Shown here piece by piece: positions 35,486-42,526 of a stretch of DNA of 64,000 nt (positions within the stretch are counted from its first letter, which is position 1; every line of letters begins with the position of its first letter). The translations under genes were made by a program, and so were the position numbers. Where the stretch lies: NCBI RefSeq assembly GCF_037094495.1, contig NZ_CP146612.1:1116001-1180000 (forward strand), written 5' to 3'. The notes under the pieces are model-generated. The model saw nothing but the letters and a program-made list of their open reading frames with translations, did no database searches and was not told where the DNA came from. The stretch comes from Dehalogenimonas sp. W (GTDB taxonomy: Bacteria; Chloroflexota; Dehalococcoidia; Dehalococcoidales; Dehalococcoidaceae).

Positions 35486-36236
35486 CATCGGCAATACCAA
35501 TATTTCCATCGGTGTTTATGACGCGGACCGGCTGGCGCTCAGCCTGCGCGTGGCCACGGTAATTAACCGGATGCCGGATGAATATGCGGCTCTTCTGCTG
35601 CAATTGCTTGACATAAACGGTATCAAAGCCGAATCCATCAACAAGGTCGCTCTGTGTTCCGTGGTGCCGCCGCTGACCGATACCTTTGAGGAATTGAGCC
35701 GCCGTTACTTTAAGGCCGAGCCGCTGATTGTCGGCGCTGGAACTAAAACCGGCGTTAAGATTCGTATGGACAATCCGCGGGAAGTCGGGGCTGACCGCAT
35801 CGTCAACGCCGCTGCCGCCTATCAACTTTACAAAACGGCGTGTATCGTTGTTGACCTGGGGACGGCTACCACCTTTGATACCGTTTCCGCCGACGGCGAA
35901 TATATCGGGGGTGCCATCGCGCCCGGTCTGAATACGGCTGCTGAAGCTCTGACCTCCCGCGCTTCCATGCTGCCCCGTATTGAGCTGCACCGGCCGGAAA
36001 AAGCTATCGGCACCTCCACCGTCAAAGCCATGCAGTCCGGTCTGATTTTCGGCTACGTCGGTCTGGTAGAGGCTGTTATCGGGCGGATCCAGGCGGAGCT
36101 TCCTTCCCAGGCTACGGTTATTGCCACCGGCGGTCATGCCGACCTTTTGGCCGCCGAAACCCGGATTTTTAATACGATAAACCATGATCTGACGCTCTAC
36201 GGCCTGCGCCTGATATACTATATGAACCGGGCATGA
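35469..36236 (+). CDS. coaX: Type III pantothenate kinase
   Basis: 255 residues with the acetate-kinase-fold motifs of CoaX: MLLVIDIGNTNISIGVYD (phosphate loop), GADRIVNAAAAY, IVVDLGTATTFDTV and VIATGGHADLL. It phosphorylates pantothenate, the first step of CoA synthesis. It overlaps the end of nnr by 17 bp. The CoA pathway gene coaBC follows after a short repeat region and a membrane protein. Confidence 0.95.
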   Translation: MLLVIDIGNTNISIGVYDADRLALSLRVATVINRMPDEYAALLLQLLDINGIKAESINKVALCSVVPPLTDTFEELSRRYFKAEPLIVGAGTKTGVKIRMDNPREVGADRIVNAAAAYQLYKTACIVVDLGTATTFDTVSADGEYIGGAIAPGLNTAAEALTSRASMLPRIELHRPEKAIGTSTVKAMQSGLIFGYVGLVEAVIGRIQAELPSQATVIATGGHADLLAAETRIFNTINHDLTLYGLRLIYYMNRA

Positions 36237-36269
36237 CATGATGAACCGAACATTAATATCAGACTGCCA

Positions 36270-36431
36270 TGTGTTATTGCGAAGCCGCCGAAGCGGCTGT
36301 GGCAAACTCGGTTCCTATTTGGGATTTGGCATTTGGGAATTAGAATTTCCCGTAGGGGCGAGGCATGCCTCGCCCGCCAGGTCAACACCTTCTCTCCCCG
36401 TCATTGCGAGCCTGCGGCGAAGCAATCTCGG
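36270..36431. repeat. Cluster of palindromic intergenic repeats
   Basis: Three repeat-like pieces: TTGCGAAGCCGCCGAAGCGG near 36277; a perfect 20-bp palindrome GGGCGAGGCATGCCTCGCCC at 36356-36375; and TCATTGCGAG...GAAGCAATCTC at 36400-36430. The last two resemble dispersed repeats I know from many bacterial genomes, including Chloroflexota. No gene lies here. Confidence 0.7.
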
Positions 36432-36500
36432 TTTCTTTCCCATCGTGACGCTGAAGTCGGTTTACTCTCGGTCACTCGTCGAAATTCGGAGCAGATTGCT

Positions 36501-36881
36501 ATGATTCACATTATTGACGACTATTTCCTACTCGCCGGTGCGGCGGTTGCCGTCATCTGGGGCATCGTGGCTGTCTATCTCACCCGCTCAATGGTCCGTC
36601 GTGCCGCTGAGTCCGGCAATTCTGGTCTGATTACCTCATTATGGCTGGCGCGCAATTTACTGGTAGTCTTCGCCGGTCTGCTGGTTTTCGGTATTATCAC
36701 CACGCTGGGTACGGAGAACTCCGTTGCCCAACCCTTTGCCATGCTGGCGGGGATGACGATCATCGTGCTGGTGCTTTTAACCGCGCCCCGCGCTTATACC
36801 ATCATGCCGGTTGCCGGTAAAATAGGGGTGCTTTTGGAACTGCTGGCAGCTATACTGATACTGGTTGGGAGCGTTATATGA
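36501..36881 (+). CDS. Small integral membrane protein, unknown
   Basis: 126 residues with four likely membrane helices (about 8-27, 45-67, 76-94 and 103-124). I do not recognise a family. The ATG at 36501 was chosen because the region upstream is repeat DNA. The stop codon overlaps the coaBC start by 4 bp (ATGA), so the two are probably co-translated, but nothing in the sequence ties it to CoA synthesis. Confidence 0.75.
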   Translation: MIHIIDDYFLLAGAAVAVIWGIVAVYLTRSMVRRAAESGNSGLITSLWLARNLLVVFAGLLVFGIITTLGTENSVAQPFAMLAGMTIIVLVLLTAPRAYTIMPVAGKIGVLLELLAAILILVGSVI

Positions 36882-38059
36882 TTCTAGAGGGTAAAACCGT
36901 CGTTCTGGGCGTTACCGGATCAGTAGCTGCCTATAAAGCTGCGGACATCGCCTCCAAACTCACCCAGAACGGCGCCCGGGTGGAAGTGGTCATGACTGAT
37001 TCCGCTCAGCGCTTTGTCACTCCCCTGACCTTCCGGGCTATTACCAATCGTCCCCCGGTGACTTCCATGTGGGATATGGCCGGAGAATACTCCATTGAGC
37101 ATGTTTCCCTGGCTGAGGCCGCCGATGTTATTCTTATCGCTCCGGCTACCGCCAACACCATCGCCCGGCTGGCTTACGGTTTCGCCGATGACATGATCTG
37201 TTCCACGGTGCTGGCGACCAAAGTCCCCGTCATCATCGCTCCGGCCATGAATTGCACCATGTATGAGAACGCGGCCACTCAGGAGAATATCCGGAAACTG
37301 AAAGACCGCGGCGTTATTTTTGTTGAACCGGAAACCGGCCATCTGGCTTGTGGTACCGAGGGTAAAGGGCGGCTGGCTGCTGCGGATGTTATTCTCGGTG
37401 TGCTCAGGCATACGCTGGCTCAGGGCGGCACTCTGGCTGGCAAGACGGTGGTCGTCACCGCCGGTGGTACCAGAGAAGCTGTTGACCCGGTCAGATATCT
37501 CGGCAACCGGTCATCCGGCAAGATGGGTTATGAACTGGCGCTGGCCGCCCGGGATCAGGGGGCTGCGGTTAAACTGATTGCTACTACGGATTTACCGGCT
37601 TCCGCAGGTATTGAGGTCATCCGGGTGGAAACCGCTGCGGAAATGCTTTCGGCGGTTCAGTCAGCCGTCAAAGGCGCTTATGCCCTCGTCATGGCCGCCG
37701 CCGTCGCCGATTACCGGCCGGTGGCCGCGGCCACGGATAAAATTAAAAAAGGTAGCGGCGAGTTTGATTTGAAGCTGGAGTCGACGGAGGATATCCTGTC
37801 GGCGGTTAAAGGTGATTTCATCCGCATCGGTTTCGCTGCTGAAACCGGGGATTTAATCGCCAATGCCAAGAAGAAACTGGCCGCCAAGAATCTTGACCTC
37901 ATCGTTGCCAATAATGTCACTGTTCCCGGCGCCGGTTTCGGCGCTGATACCAACAAGGTTACTCTGCTGTTTAAGGACGGGCGGGTTGAAGACCTGCCGC
38001 TGATGAGTAAGCGGGAAGTGGCGGAGCGGGTGATGGGGGAGATGGCGCCTGGAGAATGA
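36878..38059 (+). CDS. coaBC: Bifunctional phosphopantothenoylcysteine decarboxylase / phosphopantothenate-cysteine ligase
   Basis: 393 residues. The CoaC flavoprotein half has GVTGSVAAYKAADIASKL, the catalytic His region SIEHVSLAE and the PAMNCTMYEN active-site Cys motif; the CoaB half has VTAGGTREAVDPVR, NRSSGKMGYELA, AAAVADYRP and KIKKGSGE. It performs steps two and three after CoaX. The next genes downstream are AT-rich and on the opposite strand, so this is the right-hand edge of the core block. Confidence 0.95.
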   Translation: MILEGKTVVLGVTGSVAAYKAADIASKLTQNGARVEVVMTDSAQRFVTPLTFRAITNRPPVTSMWDMAGEYSIEHVSLAEAADVILIAPATANTIARLAYGFADDMICSTVLATKVPVIIAPAMNCTMYENAATQENIRKLKDRGVIFVEPETGHLACGTEGKGRLAAADVILGVLRHTLAQGGTLAGKTVVVTAGGTREAVDPVRYLGNRSSGKMGYELALAARDQGAAVKLIATTDLPASAGIEVIRVETAAEMLSAVQSAVKGAYALVMAAAVADYRPVAAATDKIKKGSGEFDLKLESTEDILSAVKGDFIRIGFAAETGDLIANAKKKLAAKNLDLIVANNVTVPGAGFGADTNKVTLLFKDGRVEDLPLMSKREVAERVMGEMAPGE

Positions 38060-38185
38060 AAGCAAATTTATTCGAACGTATTTACTACTGGGCAAATATA
38101 CAGATGACAGTGCAAATAGACCGTAGCTTTCCATCACGCGAAGAGACAATTTTTAGAAACCTTTCCAAACAATTGGATAGAGCCT

Positions 38186-38620
38186 TTAGCCAATTGCAAA
38201 CGAAGAATATAATGATGGTCTTACTAAATCGACTACCGAGTGTCGTTTATACCCATATCTCGTAGTTCTTTGTTCTTCTGGATATTCATCAATGTATTGG
38301 CATGCTAAGCTTTTATCTCGTAGCAATCGTTCCCATGGATCATACTCCTCATATATTAAACTTTTCCCTGTCGTGGTGTGTGATAGGATGCATTTAATAC
38401 TGCGAGCGTTCCACAACTCTTCCGCTGGTTCATCCAAAACTAAGGATTGTAAATGGTCTTCATAGTTTTCAACTCTCTCGTTCAATTTTTGTGCATTGTG
38501 GGCTAATTCAATCCCAAGTTGTTGAATTTCGCTGTATATTTTGTGCCTAGTCCGAGCTCGATAAATCGACAATACAACACCAATAAACACGAGACATAGT
38601 AGTACAATATCAGTAATCAT
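38186..38620 (-). CDS. Hypothetical membrane protein of an AT-rich three-gene operon
   Basis: 144 residues: one N-terminal membrane helix (IVLLCLVFIGVVLSIY), then a helical, possibly coiled-coil stretch (QQLGIELAHNAQKLNERVEN) and a polar C-terminus with several Tyr and Arg. I do not recognise a family. It is the last gene of a run of three minus-strand genes (gaps 8 and 10 bp) whose base composition is clearly more AT-rich than the flanking coaBC gene, suggesting acquisition. Confidence 0.65.
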   Translation of the reverse strand: MITDIVLLCLVFIGVVLSIYRARTRHKIYSEIQQLGIELAHNAQKLNERVENYEDHLQSLVLDEPAEELWNARSIKCILSHTTTGKSLIYEEYDPWERLLRDKSLACQYIDEYPEEQRTTRYGYKRHSVVDLVRPSLYSSFAIG

Positions 38621-38628
38621 GATTACTC

Positions 38629-38862
38629 TTATTTCCTCTGAATCAATTTTTGAGTTACCTCAAACAGTTTGGTGTCGTGGTTTGCCATTTGGCTATGTAA
38701 TGTGTCCATGTGTTTATTAAAGTTTAGCATTTGATCACGAAGTGCTTTGAGTTCTGGAGTTCCATTCCAATTTCTTACAATTTCAACTATCCAATACACT
38801 ACTATGAATACCCCCGCGGTATTGGCAGATAGTTGAATCCATTCGCTCAGGGTTGATTGCAT
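38629..38862 (-). CDS. Hypothetical small membrane-anchored coiled-coil protein
   Basis: 77 residues: a membrane helix (NTAGVFIVVYWIVEIV) followed by a polar heptad-like helix (ELKALRDQMLNFNKHMDTLH). No family is recognised. It lies between two other unknown genes in the same AT-rich minus-strand operon. Small size, one helix and coiled coil suggest a scaffold or regulator of its neighbours (inference). Confidence 0.6.
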   Translation of the reverse strand: MQSTLSEWIQLSANTAGVFIVVYWIVEIVRNWNGTPELKALRDQMLNFNKHMDTLHSQMANHDTKLFEVTQKLIQRK

Positions 38863-38872
38863 TGTTATCGTC

Positions 38873-39520
38873 CTAAATGGGAATTATTTTATGACCCAAA
38901 TCATTTTTAACTGTTTGAAAAAGGGCTTTTAGTTCCTCTAAATTTGATATAGATTCATCAACATCCTTCTCATCTAACTGGAAACTAACAACGTCATTTT
39001 CGCCACTTTCCTTTGAAATTGTCATTTCAACAAGGCCAATGGGAACGTAGCCGATAATTGATTTATCATGGCGCTCTACTGCCCGAAGATCGCATCGTAC
39101 CTGCATATTGCTGAAAAATGGTAAAATTGAGGTAGCTACAATTTTGGCCATAAGAGTTTTTTCCTGTTTTTCATCGGGGCTGAATAGGGTTTTAAGACGA
39201 GCATCACACTTGAGAGATAACGAGTCCGCAAAATCACAAACCTCACGAAAAGCTATGTCGGCGGAAAGGCCAGTAACGAAAGCCCTTGAACGTAAATATT
39301 CAGCGACGTTGAACGCACTTCGCGATTTTTCAATAGATAATTTGAGCTTTTCCGCAACGTTCTCAACAAGCTCATCCGAAACATCAAAGGCAGGTTGTTT
39401 CAGTATGGTATCGATGACCTCATCAATTTCGTGCTTAGAAAGAGACACCAGCTCCTTGAAATCTCTTTGAAAACCCGAAGACTTAGTGAGGTTTTTAAAA
39501 ATAAGTTTGTTTTCGGCCAT
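38873..39520 (-). CDS. Hypothetical cytoplasmic protein, first gene of the AT-rich operon
   Basis: 215 residues, soluble, no signal peptide or membrane helix. The N-terminal half is helical (FKELVSLSKHEIDEVIDTIL) and the C-terminal half has alternating beta-like segments (QVRCDLRAVERHDKSIIGYV). No catalytic motif or known family is recognised. AGAGGGAA lies 7 bases before the ATG. Codon use is AT-rich, like the two downstream genes. A defence or phage-related origin is possible but unsupported. Confidence 0.65.
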   Translation of the reverse strand: MAENKLIFKNLTKSSGFQRDFKELVSLSKHEIDEVIDTILKQPAFDVSDELVENVAEKLKLSIEKSRSAFNVAEYLRSRAFVTGLSADIAFREVCDFADSLSLKCDARLKTLFSPDEKQEKTLMAKIVATSILPFFSNMQVRCDLRAVERHDKSIIGYVPIGLVEMTISKESGENDVVSFQLDEKDVDESISNLEELKALFQTVKNDLGHKIIPI

Positions 39521-40013
39521 AGATATTCCCTCTTTGGTTCAGGTTAAGTAATTCTTGCATGGGATACCTCCTATGTCAAGATATGATGTGGGTCATAGAT
39601 GTGTAAATAGAATATGTGATAATTGATTACTTCATCGCGCCGATACCGTTTTAAGTAGTTACTGTTGTTTGTGCAGTAATTTGGAGTTTGCGCTCCCCCT
39701 GTTAGTGAGGTAAGGGGGTCTTGACTGAAGGAGTCACCTTGTTTGACTGCAAACTCATACACCAATCCCCGGACGAGGACAGTATAATCCCCCCTTATAA
39801 GCGTTTCATTGGGTCTTGGTTACCAGGCCCTATGTACCTTGATGATTTGGCCGGAAAAAAAGCTGGCCTTGCTGGAGAGACCGTGATATGTGGAAGCTTG
39901 ATATTGCATTAGCTAGAGGCGGCATCAACTGCTGTGTCAGTAATGGCTTATCACTTTGTTTTAACGACGGGTATTCATTTTGAAAAGTTCGTCAAGGCAA
40001 CAAAATATCAATC
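39521..40013. other. AT-rich intergenic stretch without a convincing gene
   Basis: About 490 bp. A 63-codon frame at 39721-39912 has no ribosome site and no recognisable protein features. A GC-rich inverted repeat (CCCCC...GGGGG) lies around 39694-39718. Otherwise I see nothing definable; it may be remnant DNA between the unknown operon and the UGA-containing operon. Confidence 0.4.
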
Positions 40014-40226
40014 TCAATCAACCGAAGTAGCCATCCTCTTCTGCTTATATCCCAGCCCGATAAAATAGAATCCGCCAATCATTGACGCAATATGAAATAC
40101 CACCGCCGGTATCTGTGACCAGACGGTCAGGCCTTCTTTCGCGGCGACCGCCGCGACAATAGTGCCGGCTCAGACAATGCCGATTACCAGCAGGGTGTAA
40201 CCTAATCCTTTATAAAATGAACTCAT
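40014..40226 (-). CDS. Candidate selenoprotein A: 70-residue two-helix membrane protein with in-frame UGA
   Basis: Frame: MSSFYKGLGYTLLVIGIV-[TGA]-AGTIVAAVAAKEGL..., ending MATSVD-TGA. The UGA is codon 19 (40172-40170), inside the first membrane helix; the second helix is about residues 38-58 (AVVFHIASMIGGFYFIGLGY). AAGGAGAGGA precedes the ATG, ahead of the UGA, and the frame stays open and membrane-like for 51 further codons. A perfect stem with GGTC loop follows. It lies 12 bp downstream of candidate selenoprotein B, in one operon. I do not recognise the family. Alternatives are UGA read as Trp, or a pseudogene; two adjacent genes with the same interruption make random decay less likely. 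Confidence 0.75.
40139..40156 (-). promoter_or_regulatory. SECIS-like hairpin after the UGA of protein A
   Basis: On the minus strand, TCGCGGC-GGTC-GCCGCGA is a perfect 7-bp stem with a GGUC tetraloop. The stem starts 13 nt and the loop 20 nt after the UGA. The GGUC apex matches the E. coli fdhF SECIS loop. Ala/Val codons could produce some of this symmetry by chance. Confidence 0.65.
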
Positions 40227-40238
40227 GTCATCCTCTCC

Positions 40239-40427
40239 TTAAGTCTGTCCCACGGCTTCAATGAACATCCACAGTGCCAGCAGGGCGAAGGTGCCATGGA
40301 AGGCGTAGCCGACCATTGAATTCTTGCTGAATGGTTTCTCTTTTTTGCGGAACACGCCCGCCATAATCATGACTATTCAGACAAGCTGTAAGATGAAGAA
40401 GAATACTGTGCCAATCCACCAGCCCAT
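40239..40427 (-). CDS. Candidate selenoprotein B: 62-residue two-helix membrane protein with in-frame UGA
   Basis: Frame: MGWWIGTVFFFILQLV-[TGA]-IVMIMAGVFRKKEKPF..., ending FIEAVGQT-TAA. The UGA is codon 17 (40379-40377) within helix 1; helix 2 is about residues 43-58 (AFHGTFALLALWMFIEA). AAGGGGAGG lies before the ATG. It is the first gene of the operon, behind a near-consensus promoter. The context LQLV-U-I resembles IGIV-U-A of protein A, hinting at a shared motif or common origin. No family is recognised; a membrane redox or electron-transfer role is conceivable for a Sec in a helix, but unsupported. Confidence 0.72.
40347..40361 (-). promoter_or_regulatory. Possible SECIS hairpin after the UGA of protein B
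   Basis: GCGGG-CGTGT-TCCGC (five pairs, one G-U) begins 15 nt after the UGA, with the loop starting 20 nt after it, the same placement as in protein A. The stem is weaker than the other two; outer pairs are interrupted by mismatches. Confidence 0.45.
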
Positions 40428-40470
40428 ATTTGTCGCCTCCCCTTATAGTTATTATCTTTAACCGTTTATG

Positions 40471-40499
40471 ATAATAGTCTTCGGCGAGGCGCAAAGCAA
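40471..40499 (-). promoter_or_regulatory. Sigma70-type promoter of the UGA-gene operon
   Basis: On the minus strand TTGCTT (40499-40494), a 17-bp spacer, then TATTAT (40476-40471). Transcription would start near 40464, giving a leader of about 37 nt before the first ATG. Confidence 0.7.
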
Positions 40500-40559
40500 T
40501 AGACTTTCTTGTAGTTTTTACCTGTTCTTTCAGGCAGGAATGGTTGATTCCGCCGTTTT

Positions 40560-40918
40560 GGCGAAGCTGTGGTAAACTGAATTAATTGACTTGTTATTGG
40601 AGAATAACATGACCGAAAAAGAATCCCTGATATCCAAAGCTCTTGACCTGGCCGAACTTATTGCTTACCAGCCTGGAGCCGTAGTCAGCCGCACGCTGAC
40701 CGATAAGCCCGCGGGCACTATTACCCTGTTTGCCTTTGATGAGGGGCAGGACTGTCGGAGCATTCCGCGCCCTATGATGCCTTCGTCTATGCCGCGGATG
40801 GGACGGCTGACGTCACCATCGCCGGTAAAGTAAACCAGGTCAGCAAGGGGCAGATGATAATCATGCCGGCTAATGACCCTCACGCATTGCGCGCGACCGC
40901 GCCGTTCAAGATGCTGCC
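40560..40918. repeat. Direct repeat, left copy (cupin gene and its upstream region)
   Basis: Begins GGCGAAGCTGTGGTAAACTG and runs to the IS3 junction; it is near-identical to 47903-48261 apart from scattered substitutions and a one-base deletion. The two copies flank the lipid/membrane cassette. Confidence 0.92.
40609..40918 (+). pseudogene. Cupin gene, frameshifted and 3'-truncated
   Basis: It starts like the intact copy at 47952 (MTEKESLISKALDLAELIAY) and stays in frame to DEGQ. There the run GGGGCAGGGACTG of the intact gene is GGGGCAGGACTG, a one-base deletion that shifts the frame. Similarity continues at DNA level through the second cupin motif to AAGATGCTGC, where IS3-family DNA begins, so the last ~11 codons are missing. 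The upstream region is the same in both copies, so the pseudogene may still be transcribed. Confidence 0.9.
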
Positions 40919-41110
40919 GGTCAATCAGCTTCATGATCTGATGCTCCTCATCGGCTAGCTCTCTGGGACGATAGTAGTACCCGGAACGGCTGATACCCAA
41001 GAGCTCGCACCGGCGGCTGACCGGCAGCTCTTCCCCGGAGATCTCCGGGGCTGCTACTTTGCTGCGTCGTTCCTCGATACTCAGCGACGCAGTACATGCT
41101 CTAAAAAATC
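40918..41110 (-). pseudogene. IS3-family OrfB, N-terminal fragment
   Basis: In the -1 frame after the slippery site the sequence reads SIEERRSKVAA, then PVSRRCELLGISRSGYYYRP and HQIMKLIDRQ, which is the start of an IS3 OrfB. It then runs into cupin DNA. The DDE catalytic domain is absent. The junction shares a few bases (GACCGGCAGCATCTT) plausible for either partner, so microhomology recombination is likely. Confidence 0.85.
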
Positions 41111-41365
41111 CTTCTCTACCTTAAGCTGGCCAATCTGCTGGTACAGCTGGGCAACCAGGTTTTCATCCTGTTGCTGCTTACGAGTATGCCCTTCGCTGAA
41201 GATACTGGCGGCTTCGTCCTGAAGGGCCTTTTTCCATTTGGTGACCTGAGTCGGATGAATCTGGTGCCGGGCGGCGATTTCAGCAATGGTTTGCTCCCCT
41301 TTGAGCGCTTCCAAGGCTACTTTGGCCTTGAAGGCCGGATTGTGGTGTCTGCGGTTTCCTTTCAT
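41081..41365 (-). CDS. IS3-family transposase OrfA
   Basis: 94 residues with the helix-turn-helix of IS3 OrfA proteins: MKGNRRHHNPAFKAKVALEA, GEQTIAEIAARHQIHPTQVT, then a leucine-zipper-like C-terminus (LVAQLYQQIGQLKVEKDFLE). It binds the terminal repeats in intact elements. TTTTTTA near its 3' end (41108-41102 on the minus strand) is a slippery site for the -1 frameshift into OrfB. OrfA itself looks complete; its partner is truncated. Confidence 0.92.
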   Translation of the reverse strand: MKGNRRHHNPAFKAKVALEALKGEQTIAEIAARHQIHPTQVTKWKKALQDEAASIFSEGHTRKQQQDENLVAQLYQQIGQLKVEKDFLEHVLRR

Positions 41366-41511
41366 GTTCTGCTCCTTTTCTTACCTTATTCTAAGAGCAG
41401 TTTTCCACCTTAACAACCTGTCCGAATTTTGGGGACCACCTCAATATCCTCGCAATGGCACAATGTTAGCGTCAACCTAAATTTGACGCCGGTCGTGAAC
41501 TATATTACCAT

Positions 41512-41531
41512 ATATTTTGGTTTCTTTGGAT
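41512..41531 (+). promoter_or_regulatory. 20-bp repeated box upstream of the patatin gene
   Basis: ATATTTTGGTTTCTTTGGAT; it differs by one base from the box at 43248-43267 upstream of the PAP2-like gene. It lies 111 bp before the patatin start. A shared operator or upstream promoter element is likely, perhaps for the regulator at 42527. Confidence 0.55.
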
Positions 41532-41642
41532 TTATTAAACCACAATAGAGTTATCCTGGCAAATGACACGTCTCATGGGAAAGCTATGAAAGTTGTGGAA
41601 TGGAGGCCAAAGAATCATAAGCAGTAGATAAGGGTTGTATTA

Positions 41643-42467
41643 TTGGATAGCGTATTTCCAGAAAAAAAGATCGGTTTGGCGCTCAGCAGTGGTGCCGCAA
41701 GAGGTTTAGCCCATATTGGCGTACTGGCAGTATTAGAAAAAGAAGGGATTCCAATACATATGATTGCTGGCACGAGTATGGGATCCCTTGTAGGTGCTGT
41801 TTACGCGGAGGGGCAAGCTATTAATCGGATGAAACAATTAGCAGTAGAATTGGGGCATGAAAAATTCTCCTTCTTCACAGACCCGGCCTTGCCAAAATCC
41901 GGTTTGATTCGCGGACGAAAAATAGGGAGCATGTTGAGATCAATTATCGGCGACGTTGAATTTCAAGATTTAAAAATACCGTTTGCCTGTTCAGCCACTG
42001 ATATAGTTAACAATCAAGAGGTTGTGATCAAGCAGGGTCTGATATGGGAGGCTGTACGGGCCAGTTGTTCAATTCCGATACTATTTACGCCGGCTAAATT
42101 TGAAGGCAGGTATCTGGTTGATGGCGCGTTGGTCGATCCGTTGCCGGTGAAAGTATTAAGGGAGATGGGGGCAGATTTCGTTATTGCCGTGAATGTAATA
42201 CCCGCCGATCAAGATGCGAATTCTGAGATAAGTAATGACACTAGGACGTCAAATTGTCCCAACATCATAAGCATAGCAATCCAAACCGTTAATATTGTTA
42301 GTAGTCGAGCATTAATGCAAAGTTTAAATGGAGCGGATGTGATAATCGAACCGCGGGTATCCCATATTAATTTTGGGGCCTTTCACCGTGCCGATGAGTT
42401 TATTACCAAAGGTGAACAGGCCGCTCAGGCCTCCATTTTTGAGATAAAAAGATTGTTGACCCGTTGA
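41643..42467 (+). CDS. Patatin-like phospholipase (RssA-type)
   Basis: 274 residues. The oxyanion motif is GLALSSGAARGLAHIG (SGAARG in place of the usual GGGxRG), the nucleophile Ser is in AGTSMGSLVGAVYAEG and the catalytic Asp is in VDGALVDPLPV. Patatins release fatty acids from membrane lipids. The start is a TTG; AAGGG lies 12 bases upstream. It is the first gene of an AT-richer cassette and is followed within 60 bp by a winged-helix regulator. A lipase role fits the neighbouring PAP2-like, MMPL and DegV genes. Confidence 0.88.
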   Translation: MDSVFPEKKIGLALSSGAARGLAHIGVLAVLEKEGIPIHMIAGTSMGSLVGAVYAEGQAINRMKQLAVELGHEKFSFFTDPALPKSGLIRGRKIGSMLRSIIGDVEFQDLKIPFACSATDIVNNQEVVIKQGLIWEAVRASCSIPILFTPAKFEGRYLVDGALVDPLPVKVLREMGADFVIAVNVIPADQDANSEISNDTRTSNCPNIISIAIQTVNIVSSRALMQSLNGADVIIEPRVSHINFGAFHRADEFITKGEQAAQASIFEIKRLLTR

Positions 42468-42493
42468 TCTTTCCCTGTGCTAAATTTTCGGTG

Positions 42494-42499
42494 TATAAT
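42494..42499 (+). promoter_or_regulatory. Probable -10 box of the wHTH regulator gene
   Basis: A consensus TATAAT at 42494-42499 has only a weak -35 (TTCCCT) 17 bp upstream. It lies 27 bp before the ATG at 42527 and supports that start over earlier in-frame codons. Confidence 0.5.
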
Positions 42500-42526
42500 G
42501 CGCCTAACTGGGGGCAAACAAAGGCT

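Larger units (their letters stand above)
40918..41443 (-). mobile_element. IS3-family insertion sequence remnant
   Basis: The element keeps one terminal end (minus strand TGAGGTGGTCCCCAAAATTC, starting at 41443), OrfA, and the beginning of OrfB, then breaks off inside OrfB at the cupin junction. The other end and most of the transposase are missing, so it cannot move by itself. Confidence 0.9.

Noticed and set aside
35454-36305. Antisense frame (283 codons) over coaX
   Set aside because: Coextensive with coaX and without protein-like features.
38056-38265. 69-codon frame overlapping the end of coaBC
   Set aside because: Starts with ATGA overlap but has no recognisable features and runs into the convergent gene; not enough support.
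39721-39912. 63-codon frame in the AT-rich gap
   Set aside because: No ribosome site, no domain, unusual amino-acid make-up.
40014-40427. The two small genes as simple pseudogenes
   Set aside because: Each has only one stop, both are TGA at a similar position, both have intact ribosome sites and a strong promoter, and hairpins follow; random decay would not predict this. Trp read-through remains an open alternative.
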